A DNA stretch of 64,000 nucleotides from JASJAR01 sp039198225 (GCA_039198225.1 JBCCTQ010000016.1:19608-83607); one strand, 5' to 3'. Counted from the stretch's first letter, positions 9,192 through 18,452 are shown. A program made the numbers and translations. The notes: a model not told the origin generated them from the letters alone.

Positions 9192-9386
9192 CTATCTTCG
9201 CTTTTTGGTCTCCGCCTGCACGCGGCGGGGCCGGGTGGCCCAGCCTTGATAGGCACTGAGCGAGAGATCCACCGCAGCGGCGAGGGTAATCACGGCCAAA
9301 AGGCCCACCTGGCTCCAAATCGCGACCAGGGCCCAGAAGAGAAAGAGCGCTGGAAATATTAGATCTTTCAAAGAACTTTGCGGCAT
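9192..9386 (-). CDS. Small membrane protein, unknown function
   Basis: A 64-residue protein (MPQSSLKDLIFPALFLFW ...) with two adjacent hydrophobic segments (about residues 9-25 and 27-46) and a basic C terminus ending ETKKRR. The ATG at 9386 is preceded by a strong Shine-Dalgarno, GGAAGGAGGAGG, with six bases between. It sits between valS (whose stop is at 9500) and the 56-residue membrane protein, all on the minus strand, so the two small genes may be co-transcribed. No family recognised. Confidence 0.65.
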   Translation of the reverse strand: MPQSSLKDLIFPALFLFWALVAIWSQVGLLAVITLAAAVDLSLSAYQGWATRPRRVQAETKKRR

Positions 9387-9499
9387 GGCACGCCTCCTCC
9401 TTCCCGCATGACACAGAAGCGTTAACGGTTCGTAACTGTGACTGGGCGACGGGTGCTGGTTGCCCCTAACTTGCGCGGAAAGCCTGATATATCAAAATT

Positions 9500-12400
9500 C
9501 TATCCGAACTCGGCGAGCCGCGAGAGCGCCGTTTCGATCCGCGCGGCATCCGCTTCGCGCGCGGCGAGGGCTTCTCGGGTCTCTGCGACCACGTCTTCGG
9601 GGGCAGATGCGACGAATTTGGGGTTGTTCAGCCGCCCTTTGAGCCCGCCGAGCTCCTTCGTCAGCTTGTCTAAGCCCTTTTGGAGGCGGGCTTTTTCGTC
9701 ATCAATGTCGATTAGCCCTTCCAAGGGGAGCGCGAATGTACCGCCCTCGACGGTGATCGTGGCCGATCCTTTCGGTGCCGCATCGGCCTTTTCAATAGTT
9801 TCAATCCGGGCAAGGCGTTGAATAAGCGCAAGATTTCGGTCGAGCGCGTCCTGACCATCGGCGTCGAGGGAAAGCTGAACGAGCCGCGCTTTGAGCCCCA
9901 CCGGGACATGCATCTCGCCCCGGACCGACCGGATGGCCTCGATGAGCGATATTGCCCAACGCATCTCCTTTTCCGCTTTGGGGTCAACGAGTTGCCCTGT
10001 GTCGAGCCCCGGCCACTCGGCATGGATAAGCATTTTCTCCCGCGCCCCGCCAAGGCCCCAAAGCTCTTCGGTGACAAACGGCATGAAAGGGTGGAGGAGG
10101 GTAAGGCATTGGTCGAGCGCCCAGGCCATGGTTGCTTTCGTTTCTTCGATCACCGCCTTGTTATCGCTGGCAAAAAGCGGTTTTGAGAACTCGACATACC
10201 AATCGCAGAACGTGCCCCAGACAAAGGCGTAAAGCCCGTTGGCCGCATCGTTGAACCGATAATCGGCAAGGGCGGCATCCACCGCTTCCCGGGCCCGCGC
10301 GACCTCTCCCACGATCCAGCGATTGGCGGTCATCTCAAGGTTCGGCACCCCACCGGCGAAGGCCTTGCCGGGCGCGGGGCCGAAAGCGCCGTTCATCTCG
10401 GCAAAACGCGCCGCGTTCCAGAGCTTGGTGACGAAGTTCCGATAGCCTTGGATCCGCGAGGTCGAGAGTTTGAGGTCGCGCCCCATGGCCGCCATCGAGG
10501 TGAGAGTGAAGCGCACCGCATCGGCGCCGAACTCATCGACAAGATCGAGGGGGTCGAGGACGTTGCCGAGGCTTTTCGACATCTTCTTGCCCTTCTCGTC
10601 GCGGACGAGGGCGTGGACATAGACGTCCGAGAAGGGTTTTTGCCCGACGACGGCGTATTGCATCATCATCATCCTGGCGACCCAGAAGAAGATGATGTCG
10701 AACCCGGTGACGAGGACGGATGTGGGGAAGTATTTCTTTAGCTCCTCGGTGTCCTCGGGCCAGCCGAGGGTGCCGATCGGCCAGAGGCCGGAGGAGAACC
10801 AGGTGTCCAGGACGTCGGGGTCGCGGTAGAGACCAATTTCGAATTCGTCCTGCTCCGCGGACTCCGCGCGGTCGGCGACCGGGAATACGTCTAGTTCGTA
10901 GTTGAATACAGGAAGCCCTTCTTGGGACGTATAGTACTCGATTGCCTTCGTTTTTGCCTCTTCGAAGGTGGCCGCGCAGAAGGACATTGGCTCTTCATGC
11001 AAAAACTCTACGCCGTTCTCATAGCCATCTCTTTGTTGCTCGTCGGTTGGTGGCAATGAGCGTATGCTAGGCCCATACCAAACCGGGATCTGATGCCCCC
11101 ACCACAATTGCCGCGAGATGCACCAGGGCTCGATGTTCTCGAGCCAGTTGAAATAGACCTTCTTGTGCTGCTCGGGGAATATCCGCGTCTCCCCGGACCG
11201 CACCGCCTCCAGCGCGGGCCCCACGATCTCTTCGGTTTTGACGAACCATTGGTCGGTCAGCATCGGCTCGATGACGACCTTCGAGCGGTCGCCATAGGGG
11301 GCCATGATCTTTTTGGCTTCCACAAGGGGGACCGTTTCTTCGGGGTCTCCGGGCTTTCCGCCGAGGCGCCCATCGTCGGCCGCAGTCATCACCGCGAGGC
11401 CTTCCTCGGTAATCTGCGCAACGACCCGCTTTCGCGCCTCGAACCTGTAGAGGCCGCGAAGATCGTCCGGGACAAGATTGATCGCGTCGGCCTCGGCTTC
11501 CGACAGCGTTGTCTCTCCGCGCGCGACCGCCAGGGCGATCTCGGCGGCCTCGGCATAGGCCGCGCCGTCCTCCCGCATCCGCCCGGCCGTATCCATCAGC
11601 CGGTACATCGGGATGCCGCCGCGTTTGGCGACCTCATAGTCATTGAAATCATGGGCGCCGGTGATCTTCACCGCACCCGAGCCGAAATTGGGGTCCGGGT
11701 ACGGGTCGGTGATGATCGGGATCAGGCGGCGGTGCTCTTTCGGGCCCACGGGGATCTCGCAAAGCTGGCCCACAATAGGCGCGTAGCGTTCGTCGGACAC
11801 ATGGACCGCGACCGCGCCGTCGCCCAGCATCGTCTCAGGCCGCGTCGTGGCGATGGAGATATAGTCGCGTTCCTCTTCGAGGATCACATTGCCGTCTTCA
11901 TCCCTTTCCAAATACGCATAGGTCGCACCGCCCGCCAAAGGGTACTTGAAATGCCACATATGCCCGTCGATTTCGACATTCTCGACTTCGAGGTCAGAAA
12001 TCGCCGTCTCGAAATGGGGGTCCCAGTTCACCAGGCGTTTGCCTCGGTAAATGAGGCCCTTGTCGTACATATCCACGAAGACGCGGATGACCGCGTCGTG
12101 GAAGTTTTGTCCGCCGGGCGTGTCGCCAGGGTCCCCCGGGGCGCCTGCCATGGTAAAGGCTTCGCGGGACCAATCGCAGGACGCGCCCAACCGTTCGAGC
12201 TGGTCGCGGATGTTCGATCGCGACTTGGTCTTCTGGTCCCAGACAAGGCCCACGAACTCGTCCCGCAGCATATCGGTCCGCCGCCGGTTGGTCTTCGCCA
12301 GTTCCCGCTCAACCACCATCTGCGTGGCGATCCCCGCATGGTCCGTGCCGGGCTGCCAAAGCGTGTCAAACCCCCGCATGCGGTGCCAGCGGATCAGGAT

Positions 12401-12622
12401 ATCTTGGAGCGTATTGTTAAAGGCGTGGCCCATATGGAGGGCGCCCGTGACGTTGGGGGGCGGGATACATATCGTGAAACTCTCGGCCCCCGGTTTGGCA
12501 TTGGCCCCGGCCGCGAACGCGCCCGCCTTGTCCCAGGCAGCGTAAAGGCGCGGTTCAGCCTCTTTGGCGTCGAAGGTTTTCTCAAGGGGCATGGGCTCGG
12601 TCCTCGGGGTGGCCCGGCTCAT
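9500..12622 (-). CDS. valS: Valyl-tRNA synthetase
   Basis: Class Ia synthetase charging tRNA-Val, with an editing (CP1) domain against threonine. The HIGH motif appears as HMGH at about residues 63-66 (PPPNVTGALHMGHAF), the KMSKS loop as KMSKSLGN near residue 678, and a C-terminal coiled coil is present (DDEKARLQKGLDKLTKEL). The start is either ATG 12622, overlapping the preceding stop, or ATG 12592 (MPLEKTFDAKEAEPRLY), which is the more family-like N terminus. At up to 1040 residues it is long: residues about 516-590 form an extra segment between HQIPVWYGP and DVLDTWFSSGL, encoded by noticeably lower-GC DNA. Confidence 0.96.
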   Translation of the reverse strand: MSRATPRTEPMPLEKTFDAKEAEPRLYAAWDKAGAFAAGANAKPGAESFTICIPPPNVTGALHMGHAFNNTLQDILIRWHRMRGFDTLWQPGTDHAGIATQMVVERELAKTNRRRTDMLRDEFVGLVWDQKTKSRSNIRDQLERLGASCDWSREAFTMAGAPGDPGDTPGGQNFHDAVIRVFVDMYDKGLIYRGKRLVNWDPHFETAISDLEVENVEIDGHMWHFKYPLAGGATYAYLERDEDGNVILEEERDYISIATTRPETMLGDGAVAVHVSDERYAPIVGQLCEIPVGPKEHRRLIPIITDPYPDPNFGSGAVKITGAHDFNDYEVAKRGGIPMYRLMDTAGRMREDGAAYAEAAEIALAVARGETTLSEAEADAINLVPDDLRGLYRFEARKRVVAQITEEGLAVMTAADDGRLGGKPGDPEETVPLVEAKKIMAPYGDRSKVVIEPMLTDQWFVKTEEIVGPALEAVRSGETRIFPEQHKKVYFNWLENIEPWCISRQLWWGHQIPVWYGPSIRSLPPTDEQQRDGYENGVEFLHEEPMSFCAATFEEAKTKAIEYYTSQEGLPVFNYELDVFPVADRAESAEQDEFEIGLYRDPDVLDTWFSSGLWPIGTLGWPEDTEELKKYFPTSVLVTGFDIIFFWVARMMMMQYAVVGQKPFSDVYVHALVRDEKGKKMSKSLGNVLDPLDLVDEFGADAVRFTLTSMAAMGRDLKLSTSRIQGYRNFVTKLWNAARFAEMNGAFGPAPGKAFAGGVPNLEMTANRWIVGEVARAREAVDAALADYRFNDAANGLYAFVWGTFCDWYVEFSKPLFASDNKAVIEETKATMAWALDQCLTLLHPFMPFVTEELWGLGGAREKMLIHAEWPGLDTGQLVDPKAEKEMRWAISLIEAIRSVRGEMHVPVGLKARLVQLSLDADGQDALDRNLALIQRLARIETIEKADAAPKGSATITVEGGTFALPLEGLIDIDDEKARLQKGLDKLTKELGGLKGRLNNPKFVASAPEDVVAETREALAAREADAARIETALSRLAEFG

Positions 12623-13068
12623 CTAGCCCCCTCGGAGGGGGAGGGGAAGGGGGCGCCCGGTGCCCGCCAGCGTACGAGTGCGAGATAAGCCAAGAGCCCG
12701 ATGGGGCCGACGAGGAACGTCAGAAGAAGACAGGGGATGACCCATCCAAATCCAAGCTCCGCGCGGCGGGCCAATCGCACGATCAAAGCGCCCGCAACGA
12801 GATCGAAGGCAAGATAGTGGATCCACCCGGCCAGGGCGGCGCCGGGGACGTCAAAGATCCCCATCACATCGCCAAGCGACATGTAGCCGCCCTCGACCGA
12901 GCCGGCATTGGCCGCGATCAGGCCGATATAAATCACGGCAAACACGCCCGGCAGAAGATAGCCCGCCACCACATCGGCAAGGCGCGGGATCCAAGGCGAA
13001 GCCAAAAGGAAGACCCAACCGATGAGAGCACCGAAGTTGACGATCTGAAAGAGGGTCTCGAGGGTCAA
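12619..13068 (-). CDS. ABA4-like (DUF4281) integral membrane protein
   Basis: A 149-residue protein with four predicted membrane spans (about 8-28, 34-53, 77-97 and 106-130). The pattern of a short N terminus, ADVVAGYLLPGVFAVIY, then GWIHYLAFDLVAGALI and GPIGLLAYLALR-like ending matches the ABA4-like family, named after a plant protein needed for neoxanthin formation; the bacterial function is not established. The TGA overlaps the upstream valS start. Its last codons (PFPSPSEGAR) are encoded by a CCCCTCC/GGAGGGG-rich stretch that may be a fused intergenic palindrome rather than ancestral protein. Confidence 0.75.
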   Translation of the reverse strand: MTLETLFQIVNFGALIGWVFLLASPWIPRLADVVAGYLLPGVFAVIYIGLIAANAGSVEGGYMSLGDVMGIFDVPGAALAGWIHYLAFDLVAGALIVRLARRAELGFGWVIPCLLLTFLVGPIGLLAYLALVRWRAPGAPFPSPSEGAR

Positions 13069-13122
13069 TTAAGCCTCCCATTGTCCTAGGTCCCGCGCCC
13101 GGATCTCAGCCACTAAATGCGG

Positions 13123-13175
13123 CCTTCATCCTGGTCGAAATACTCCACGGGGGTGCGGGGGTGTGAAGCCCCCGC
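13123..13175 (-). repeat. Dispersed intergenic repeat, copy B, with GC hairpin (3' of pyrG)
   Basis: On the minus strand a perfect 7-bp hairpin (CCCCCGC arms at 13155-13161 and 13169-13175) is followed by GTGGAGTATTTCGACCAGG and ATGAAGGCC. It lies between the pyrG stop and the ABA4-like gene and could also serve as a transcript 3' end. Confidence 0.75.
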
Positions 13176-13207
13176 CTCGTCTTCTCACAAGGGCGCGCGG
13201 CCCGGCC

Positions 13208-14851
13208 TCAGACCAGCCGGCTCGCCTCCTTCGCCGCTCGCACGAAATCGGCAAAGAGCGGATGGGGGGCGAAAGGTTTTGACTTGAGCTCGGGGTGAAA
13301 CTGCACACCGATAAACCACGGATGGCCCGCCACTTCGATGATCTCAGGAAGCCGTCCGTCGGGCGACATCCCGGAGAATTTGAGCCCCTTCGCTTCGAGC
13401 TTGTCGCGGTACTTGATATCGACCTCGTAGCGGTGCCGATGGCGCTCTTCGATCACGGTGCCGCCGTAGACTTCGGCCACTTTGGACCCTTCGGCCAAGT
13501 TCGCCGTATAGGCGCCGAGGCGCATCGTCCCGCCCTTGTCGTCATCGACTTTCCTTTTGGCGGTCTTGTTGCCCTGGACCCATTCCTTGAGATGATAGAC
13601 CACCGGCTCAAAGCGTTTCTTGCCGGCTTCGTGGTCGAACTCTTCGGAACCCGCCCCGGCGATGCCCGCCAAATTACGCGCGGTCTCGATCACCGCCATC
13701 TGCATCCCAAGGCAGATCCCGAGATAGGGCACGCCTTTTGTGCGCGCGAATTCGGCGGCGCGGATTTTGCCTTCGGTGCCCCGCTCCCCAAAGCCCCCCG
13801 GCACGATGATCGCGTGGAACCCCTCGAGATGGGGTCCGGGATCCTCCTTGTCGAAAATCTCGGCATCGATCCATTCGGCCTTCACCCGCGTCCGATTGGC
13901 CATGCCGCCATGGGTGAGCGCTTCGGCAATCGATTTATAGGCGTCTTCGAGCTGGGTGTATTTCCCGACAATGGCCACGCGCACTTCGCCTTCGGCCTTC
14001 TCGAGCCGGTCCATCACGTCTTCCCAACGCGCGAGGTTGGGTTTGGGGGCAGGAGCGATGCCGAAGGCATCAAGGACCGCCTGGTCGAGCCCTTCACGGT
14101 GATAGGCCATGGGTGCTTCGTAGATCGAGCCCAAATCATAGGCCGCAATCACGCTGTCGGGGCGGACATTGCAGAAAAGCGCGAGCTTTTCGCGTTCTTT
14201 TTGCGGGATCGGCCGTTCGGACCGGCAAACGAGGAGATCCGGCGCAAGGCCTATCGAGCGGAGTTCCTTCACCGAGTGTTGGGTCGGCTTGGTTTTCAAC
14301 TCCCCGGATGCGGCGATCCATGGAAGAAGGGTCAAATGCATGAAGATGCAATTGCCCCGGGGCCGATCCTGGGCGAATTGGCGGATCGCTTCAAAGAACG
14401 GCAACCCTTCGATATCGCCGACGGTGCCCCCGATCTCGCAAAGCATGAAATCCACTTCTTCTTCGCCGATGGCGAGGAAATCTTTGATCTCATTGGTCAC
14501 ATGGGGGATCACTTGGATGGTCTTTCCCAAGTAGTCTCCCCGGCGCTCCTTCTCGAGAACGGTCGAGTAGATCCGGCCTGAGGACACGCTGTCGGTCGCG
14601 CGGGCCGCGACACCGGTGAACCGCTCGTAATGGCCGAGGTCGAGATCGGTTTCCGCGCCGTCATCGGTGACGAAAACCTCGCCGTGCTCAAACGGGCTCA
14701 TCGTGCCCGGATCGACATTGAGATAGGGGTCGAGCTTGCGGAGGCGCACCGTATAGCCCCGGGCTTGAAGGAGCGCGCCCAAAGCCGCCGAGGCCAAACC
14801 CTTGCCAAGCGAGGAGACCACACCGCCGGTGACAAATACGTATCGCGCCAT
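13208..14851 (-). CDS. pyrG: CTP synthase
   Basis: Amidates UTP to CTP using glutamine-derived ammonia. The 547-residue protein opens with VFVTGGVVSSLGKGLASAAL (the synthetase P-loop), followed by LDPYLNVDPGTMSPFEHGEV. The C-terminal glutamine amidotransferase has the nucleophile in LGICLGMQ (Cys about 380) and the His-Glu pair in GVQFHPELKSKP. Length and order are standard. It lies downstream of secG on the same strand, separated by about 340 bases that include a repeat copy. Confidence 0.97.
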   Translation of the reverse strand: MARYVFVTGGVVSSLGKGLASAALGALLQARGYTVRLRKLDPYLNVDPGTMSPFEHGEVFVTDDGAETDLDLGHYERFTGVAARATDSVSSGRIYSTVLEKERRGDYLGKTIQVIPHVTNEIKDFLAIGEEEVDFMLCEIGGTVGDIEGLPFFEAIRQFAQDRPRGNCIFMHLTLLPWIAASGELKTKPTQHSVKELRSIGLAPDLLVCRSERPIPQKEREKLALFCNVRPDSVIAAYDLGSIYEAPMAYHREGLDQAVLDAFGIAPAPKPNLARWEDVMDRLEKAEGEVRVAIVGKYTQLEDAYKSIAEALTHGGMANRTRVKAEWIDAEIFDKEDPGPHLEGFHAIIVPGGFGERGTEGKIRAAEFARTKGVPYLGICLGMQMAVIETARNLAGIAGAGSEEFDHEAGKKRFEPVVYHLKEWVQGNKTAKRKVDDDKGGTMRLGAYTANLAEGSKVAEVYGGTVIEERHRHRYEVDIKYRDKLEAKGLKFSGMSPDGRLPEIIEVAGHPWFIGVQFHPELKSKPFAPHPLFADFVRAAKEASRLV

Positions 14852-15194
14852 TCGGATGACATCCCCGTAAGCCCTGTTCGCGTGGCCCGCCTCGGGGCGA
14901 ATCTCACGCTCTCACGGGAGTTCAGTATATCGTGAGGACCACCCGTCTCGCAACCGATGACCCGCAATATAGTGGAGTGTCTTGGGCCGATCTCAAGTTC
15001 TAGTGTGCGGCGCGGTGCGCCGCCGCCTCCGGCGGGCGTATTTTTGAAGAGATGAAGGCATGATCGGGTGCACACACCCAAAGTCACGGCGACCTGGCCA
15101 CCGTTCTTGCGCGCTTATCTTATGGATGTCGCGGTGGGTCTCGGAACGCGGCCGCGTCTTTCAGCCACCGGGACCCGCAGGGCCCGGCCGGGCG
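14852..15194. other. Intergenic region between secG and pyrG
   Basis: About 340 bases without a supported gene. It holds the dispersed repeat copy C at 15024-15059 and the presumed pyrG promoter. Short open frames here lack ribosome binding sites and family similarity. Confidence 0.5.
15024..15059 (+). repeat. Dispersed intergenic repeat, copy C (between secG and pyrG)
   Basis: Reads GCCTCCGGCGGGCGTATTT then TTGAAGAGATGAAGGCA on the plus strand, nearly the same as copy A, including the CCTCCGGCGGG arm. Its orientation relative to the flanking genes is the same as copy A. Confidence 0.75.
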
Positions 15195-15572
15195 TTATTC
15201 TGCGCGGGGGAGCGGTGCCGTTTCGCCGTCCGTCCCATCTCCGCCCGCCGGAGGCAGAAGCGGATTGGCCGGTGGCAGAAGCGGGTCGCGGTCCGACTGC
15301 GCGGGGGCATCCACGCCGAGCCGGTCAAGGACCGACGCGTCGCCCGCATTCTGAGCCGCGAAGATCGTCAGGGTGAGCGACGTGATCGTGAAGGCGATGC
15401 CGAGCGCCCAGGTGACCTTCCCGAGTGCGGTCGCCGCCCCGCGGGATGAGACCAGCCCGCCGCCGCCTCCACCACCCATGCCGAGGCCGCCCCCTTCGGA
15501 ACGCTGAAGAAGCACGACGCCGATGAGGGCGAGCGCCAAAAGAAGGTGGATGATGAGTACGACGTTTTCCAT
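15195..15572 (-). CDS. secG: Preprotein translocase subunit SecG
   Basis: Small inner-membrane subunit of SecYEG. The 125-residue protein starts MENVVLIIHLLLALALIGVV, has the conserved LLQRSEGGGLGMGGG segment and VSSRGAATALGKVTW before the second span, then a proline-rich tail typical of alphaproteobacterial SecG. ATG 15572 is preferred over an upstream extension because the first membrane span then begins at residue 3, as in the family. Confidence 0.92.
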   Translation of the reverse strand: MENVVLIIHLLLALALIGVVLLQRSEGGGLGMGGGGGGGLVSSRGAATALGKVTWALGIAFTITSLTLTIFAAQNAGDASVLDRLGVDAPAQSDRDPLLPPANPLLPPAGGDGTDGETAPLPRAE

Positions 15573-15733
15573 GGGGATCCGATAAAAGCTCCGCGCTTGA
15601 TTTAGTGCTTTGCCGCATGCCGCGCAACCCGCCCGCTGCCCGGTATCGTCCCGAGATGCCGCATTCACGGGCCTTGTCCATGGCCCGTCTATTTGGCACT
15701 AAGTCATTATTTGAAAGAGACTTTGGTGAGGGG

Positions 15734-16201
15734 ATGGACGGAATTTTAGAAGCCTGCGCGGGGCAGCCGGTCGCGCATTTTGAACCCCGTGACAGATTGG
15801 TTCTCGAAAACGACCCCCTCGACGCAATGTTTGTACTAATCGAAGGGGAGCTGGACGTGGTCCGGGGCGGGGTACCGATCCTGACGATCAGTGCACCTGG
15901 AGCCATGGTCGGCGAAATGTCGGCGCTTCTGGGCAAACCCTATTCAGCAACGGTCCAAGCCCGGAGCCGCGCCACGGCTTACCGCATCGACGCCCCAGGC
16001 ACTTTTTTGGCCGAGCGGCCGGTTCTCTTGCTCCAAACCGCGCAGCTTCTCGCCCAAAGGCTGGATAACGCGACCGCCTATCTCAGCGCTTTGAAAGCCG
16101 AGAACGGTGGCCGCGATGGGCCATTTGGGGGGATCGACGCGGTCCTCGGAACGCTGATGTCCCAAGCGCGGTCAAAACTCGACGATCGACAGGAGGAGTG
16201 A
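15734..16201 (+). CDS. Cyclic nucleotide-binding-domain protein
   Basis: A 155-residue protein consisting of one CAP-type beta-roll: FVLIEGELDVVRGGVPILTI, PGAMVGEMSALLGKPYSATVQA, matching the phosphate-binding-cassette region GEMSALLG.PYSATV. There is no DNA-binding helix-turn-helix after it, so it is not a full Crp/Fnr regulator and more likely acts through protein contacts; ligand binding is unproven. GGTGAGG directly precedes ATG 15734; an ATG at 15680 (MARLFGTKSL) is an alternative start. It is divergent from secG. Confidence 0.75.
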   Translation: MDGILEACAGQPVAHFEPRDRLVLENDPLDAMFVLIEGELDVVRGGVPILTISAPGAMVGEMSALLGKPYSATVQARSRATAYRIDAPGTFLAERPVLLLQTAQLLAQRLDNATAYLSALKAENGGRDGPFGGIDAVLGTLMSQARSKLDDRQEE

Positions 16202-16216
16202 GGCCAAGCCGAGGGC

Positions 16217-16357
16217 TCAGCGCCAAAACGCCACATAGTCGACCAGGTCCACAAAGCGGCGGGCCAGAAAAATGTGCCAGTCGAGCCCGGTGAGGATGCT
16301 CACGGCCAAAAAGATGAGGATGAAGAGCCCCAGACCAATGGCGGTTTTGTTGGTCAT
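16217..16357 (-). CDS. 46-residue membrane peptide upstream of a tkt-linked locus
   Basis: A short frame, MTNKTAIGLGLFILIFLAVS followed by ILTGLDWHIF, LARRFVDLVDYVAFWR and TGA. One transmembrane helix covers residues 6-24; the rest is amphipathic and ends with a Trp-Arg. GAAAGAAG lies upstream of the ATG as a weak ribosome binding site. It follows tkt on the same strand. I recall similar short membrane proteins ending in VAFWR beside tkt or gap in other Rhodobacterales, but the function is unknown. Confidence 0.65.
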   Translation of the reverse strand: MTNKTAIGLGLFILIFLAVSILTGLDWHIFLARRFVDLVDYVAFWR

Positions 16358-16403
16358 GGCGGGCTTCTTTCAGTTTTGAGCATCCGGGGCCAGGCCCCGG
16401 CCC

Positions 16404-18452
16404 CTAAACGCGGGGGTCCGGCGCCCAATTGCCCGCCAAAAGGTCACGGACCTTTGCGGCGGTCGCGTCCGCGGTAATGCCGAAATGCTCATAGAGTGCC
16501 CCGGCCGGGCCCGACGCACCAAATCCGTGCATGCCGACAAATCCCGATTTCTCGCGTTTGCCCCGTTCGCCGAAGAGCCAGCGATCCCAGCCAAAGCGGA
16601 GACCGGCTTCGATGGCGACCCGGACCGGCCCGGCGGGGAGGACCTTTTTCCGGTAGGCCTCGTCTTGGGCTTCGAAAAGCTCCCAGCACGGCATGGAGAC
16701 GACCCTTGTGCCGATCCCTTCGGCTTCAAGGATCGCGCGAGCGGCCATGGCAATCTCAATCTCGGATCCGGTCGCCATCAGGATCGCCCGGCGCTTTTCA
16801 TTGGCGTCGACCAAGACATAGGCGCCCTGCGCGGTCAGGTTCCGGGTTTTGTGATCGGTCCGGACCGTGGGGAGGCCTTGGCGGGTGAGGGCCAGAACGC
16901 TCGGGGTGTTTTCCGATGTCAGCGCGAGTTCCCAGGCTTCGGCGGTTTCGACGGAATCGGCCGGGCGAAAGACATTCATATTGGGCATCGCACGGAGTGC
17001 TGCCAAATGCTCCACCGGCTGGTGGGTGGGCCCGTCTTCCCCCAACCCGATCGAATCGTGGGTCATCACGTAGGTCGCTGGGACCCCCATTAGGGCCGAG
17101 AGCCGCATGGAGCCCCTTGCGTAATCGGTGAAGACCAAGAACGTGCCGCCATAGGGTTTGACCCCGCCATGGAGCGCCATCCCGTTCATCGCCGCCGCCA
17201 TGCCGTGTTCGCGGATCCCAAAATGGACATAGCGGCCCTTTCGGTTCCCCGGCGCGAATATCCCGAGATCGGGGGTGAGCGTGTTGTTCGAGCCCGTCAG
17301 GTCGGCCGAGCCGCCGATGGTTTCGGGCAAGACGGGATTGATGGCAGCCAGGACGTTTTCCGACGATTTCCGCGTGGCCACCTTCGGTTGGTCCTCGGAG
17401 ATCGCCTTTTTGAAGCTCCGGATCGTCGAGGCGAGCTTTTTCGGGGTCTCGCCAGCGAATACCCGATCGATCTCGCGGCGCCGGGCCGGGGAGAGCCCGG
17501 CAAAGCGGGCCTGCCAGGCGCTATGTTCTGTCGCACCTCTTGCGCCCACGTCTCGCCACCAATCGGCAATGTCGCCGGGGATCTCGAAGGGTGCATGGGG
17601 CCAGCCATAGATCTCGCGGACCTTGGCGATCTCATCAGCGCCCAGGGGTGAACCATGGGCGCCTTTGGTGTCTTGTTTGGTGGGCGCGCCAAAGCCGATA
17701 TGGGATTTGCAAGCGATCATTGTGGGTTTCTTTGATGACTTCGCCTTGGCGATGGCGGCGTCGATATCTTCCGGGTCATGGCCGTCGCAAGACAGGACCT
17801 GCCAACCCGCGGCTTTGAACCTCATGCGCTGGTCAGTGATATCGGAAAGGGAAATCTCGCCATCGATCGAGATGTTGTTGTCGTCCCAGAAGACGATGAG
17901 GCGCGAAAGCTCCTGCATGCCCGCCAGACCGATCGCCTCGTGGCTCACCCCTTCCATGAGGCACCCGTCGCCCGCGATGACATAGGTGTAATGGTCGACG
18001 ACCTTTTTGCCGAACCGGGCCCGGAGCGCTTCTTCGGCGATGGCAAAGCCTACCGCATTGGCAAGCCCCTGGCCAAGGGGGCCGGTGGTTGTCTCAATAC
18101 CCTTTGCATGGCCGTATTCAGGGTGGCCTGCGGTTTTCGACCCGATCTGGCGGAAATTCTCGAGTTCCGACATGGACATGTCGGCATAGCCTGTGAGGTG
18201 CAAGAGCCCGTAAAGGAGCATCGAGCCGTGGCCCGCAGAGAGGATGAACCGGTCACGGTCAATCCAGTCGGGGTCGGCGGCGTCGAACTTGAGGTGTTTT
18301 GAGAACAGCACCGTCGCCACATCGGCCATCCCCATGGGCATGCCAGGGTGGCCGGAATTGGCGGCCTGGACCGCATCTATGGCCAGAACGCGAAGGGCCG
18401 CGGCCCGCTTCCAATGGTCGGGGTGGAGTTCTTTCAATGTGGGGATGTCCAA
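16404..18452 (-). CDS. tkt: Transketolase
   Basis: Thiamine-diphosphate enzyme of the pentose phosphate (and, if present, Calvin) pathway, moving two-carbon units between sugar phosphates. The 682-residue product shows ANSGHPGMPMGMADVA, the ThDP motif GDGCLMEGVSHEA ... DDNNISIDG around residues 150-190, the pyrimidine domain REHGMAAAMNGMALHGG and DSIGLGEDGPTHQPVEH. Length is normal. It is divergent from the coiled-coil/zapA pair, a common arrangement in this order. Confidence 0.96.
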   Translation of the reverse strand: MDIPTLKELHPDHWKRAAALRVLAIDAVQAANSGHPGMPMGMADVATVLFSKHLKFDAADPDWIDRDRFILSAGHGSMLLYGLLHLTGYADMSMSELENFRQIGSKTAGHPEYGHAKGIETTTGPLGQGLANAVGFAIAEEALRARFGKKVVDHYTYVIAGDGCLMEGVSHEAIGLAGMQELSRLIVFWDDNNISIDGEISLSDITDQRMRFKAAGWQVLSCDGHDPEDIDAAIAKAKSSKKPTMIACKSHIGFGAPTKQDTKGAHGSPLGADEIAKVREIYGWPHAPFEIPGDIADWWRDVGARGATEHSAWQARFAGLSPARRREIDRVFAGETPKKLASTIRSFKKAISEDQPKVATRKSSENVLAAINPVLPETIGGSADLTGSNNTLTPDLGIFAPGNRKGRYVHFGIREHGMAAAMNGMALHGGVKPYGGTFLVFTDYARGSMRLSALMGVPATYVMTHDSIGLGEDGPTHQPVEHLAALRAMPNMNVFRPADSVETAEAWELALTSENTPSVLALTRQGLPTVRTDHKTRNLTAQGAYVLVDANEKRRAILMATGSEIEIAMAARAILEAEGIGTRVVSMPCWELFEAQDEAYRKKVLPAGPVRVAIEAGLRFGWDRWLFGERGKREKSGFVGMHGFGASGPAGALYEHFGITADATAAKVRDLLAGNWAPDPRV

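Noticed and set aside
11093..12688. 531-codon open frame antisense to valS
   Set aside because: Same reason: ValS motifs are on the other strand and the antisense product has no recognisable fold or ribosome binding site.
13295..14581. 428-codon open frame antisense to pyrG
   Set aside because: Shadow of PyrG, which is intact on the minus strand.
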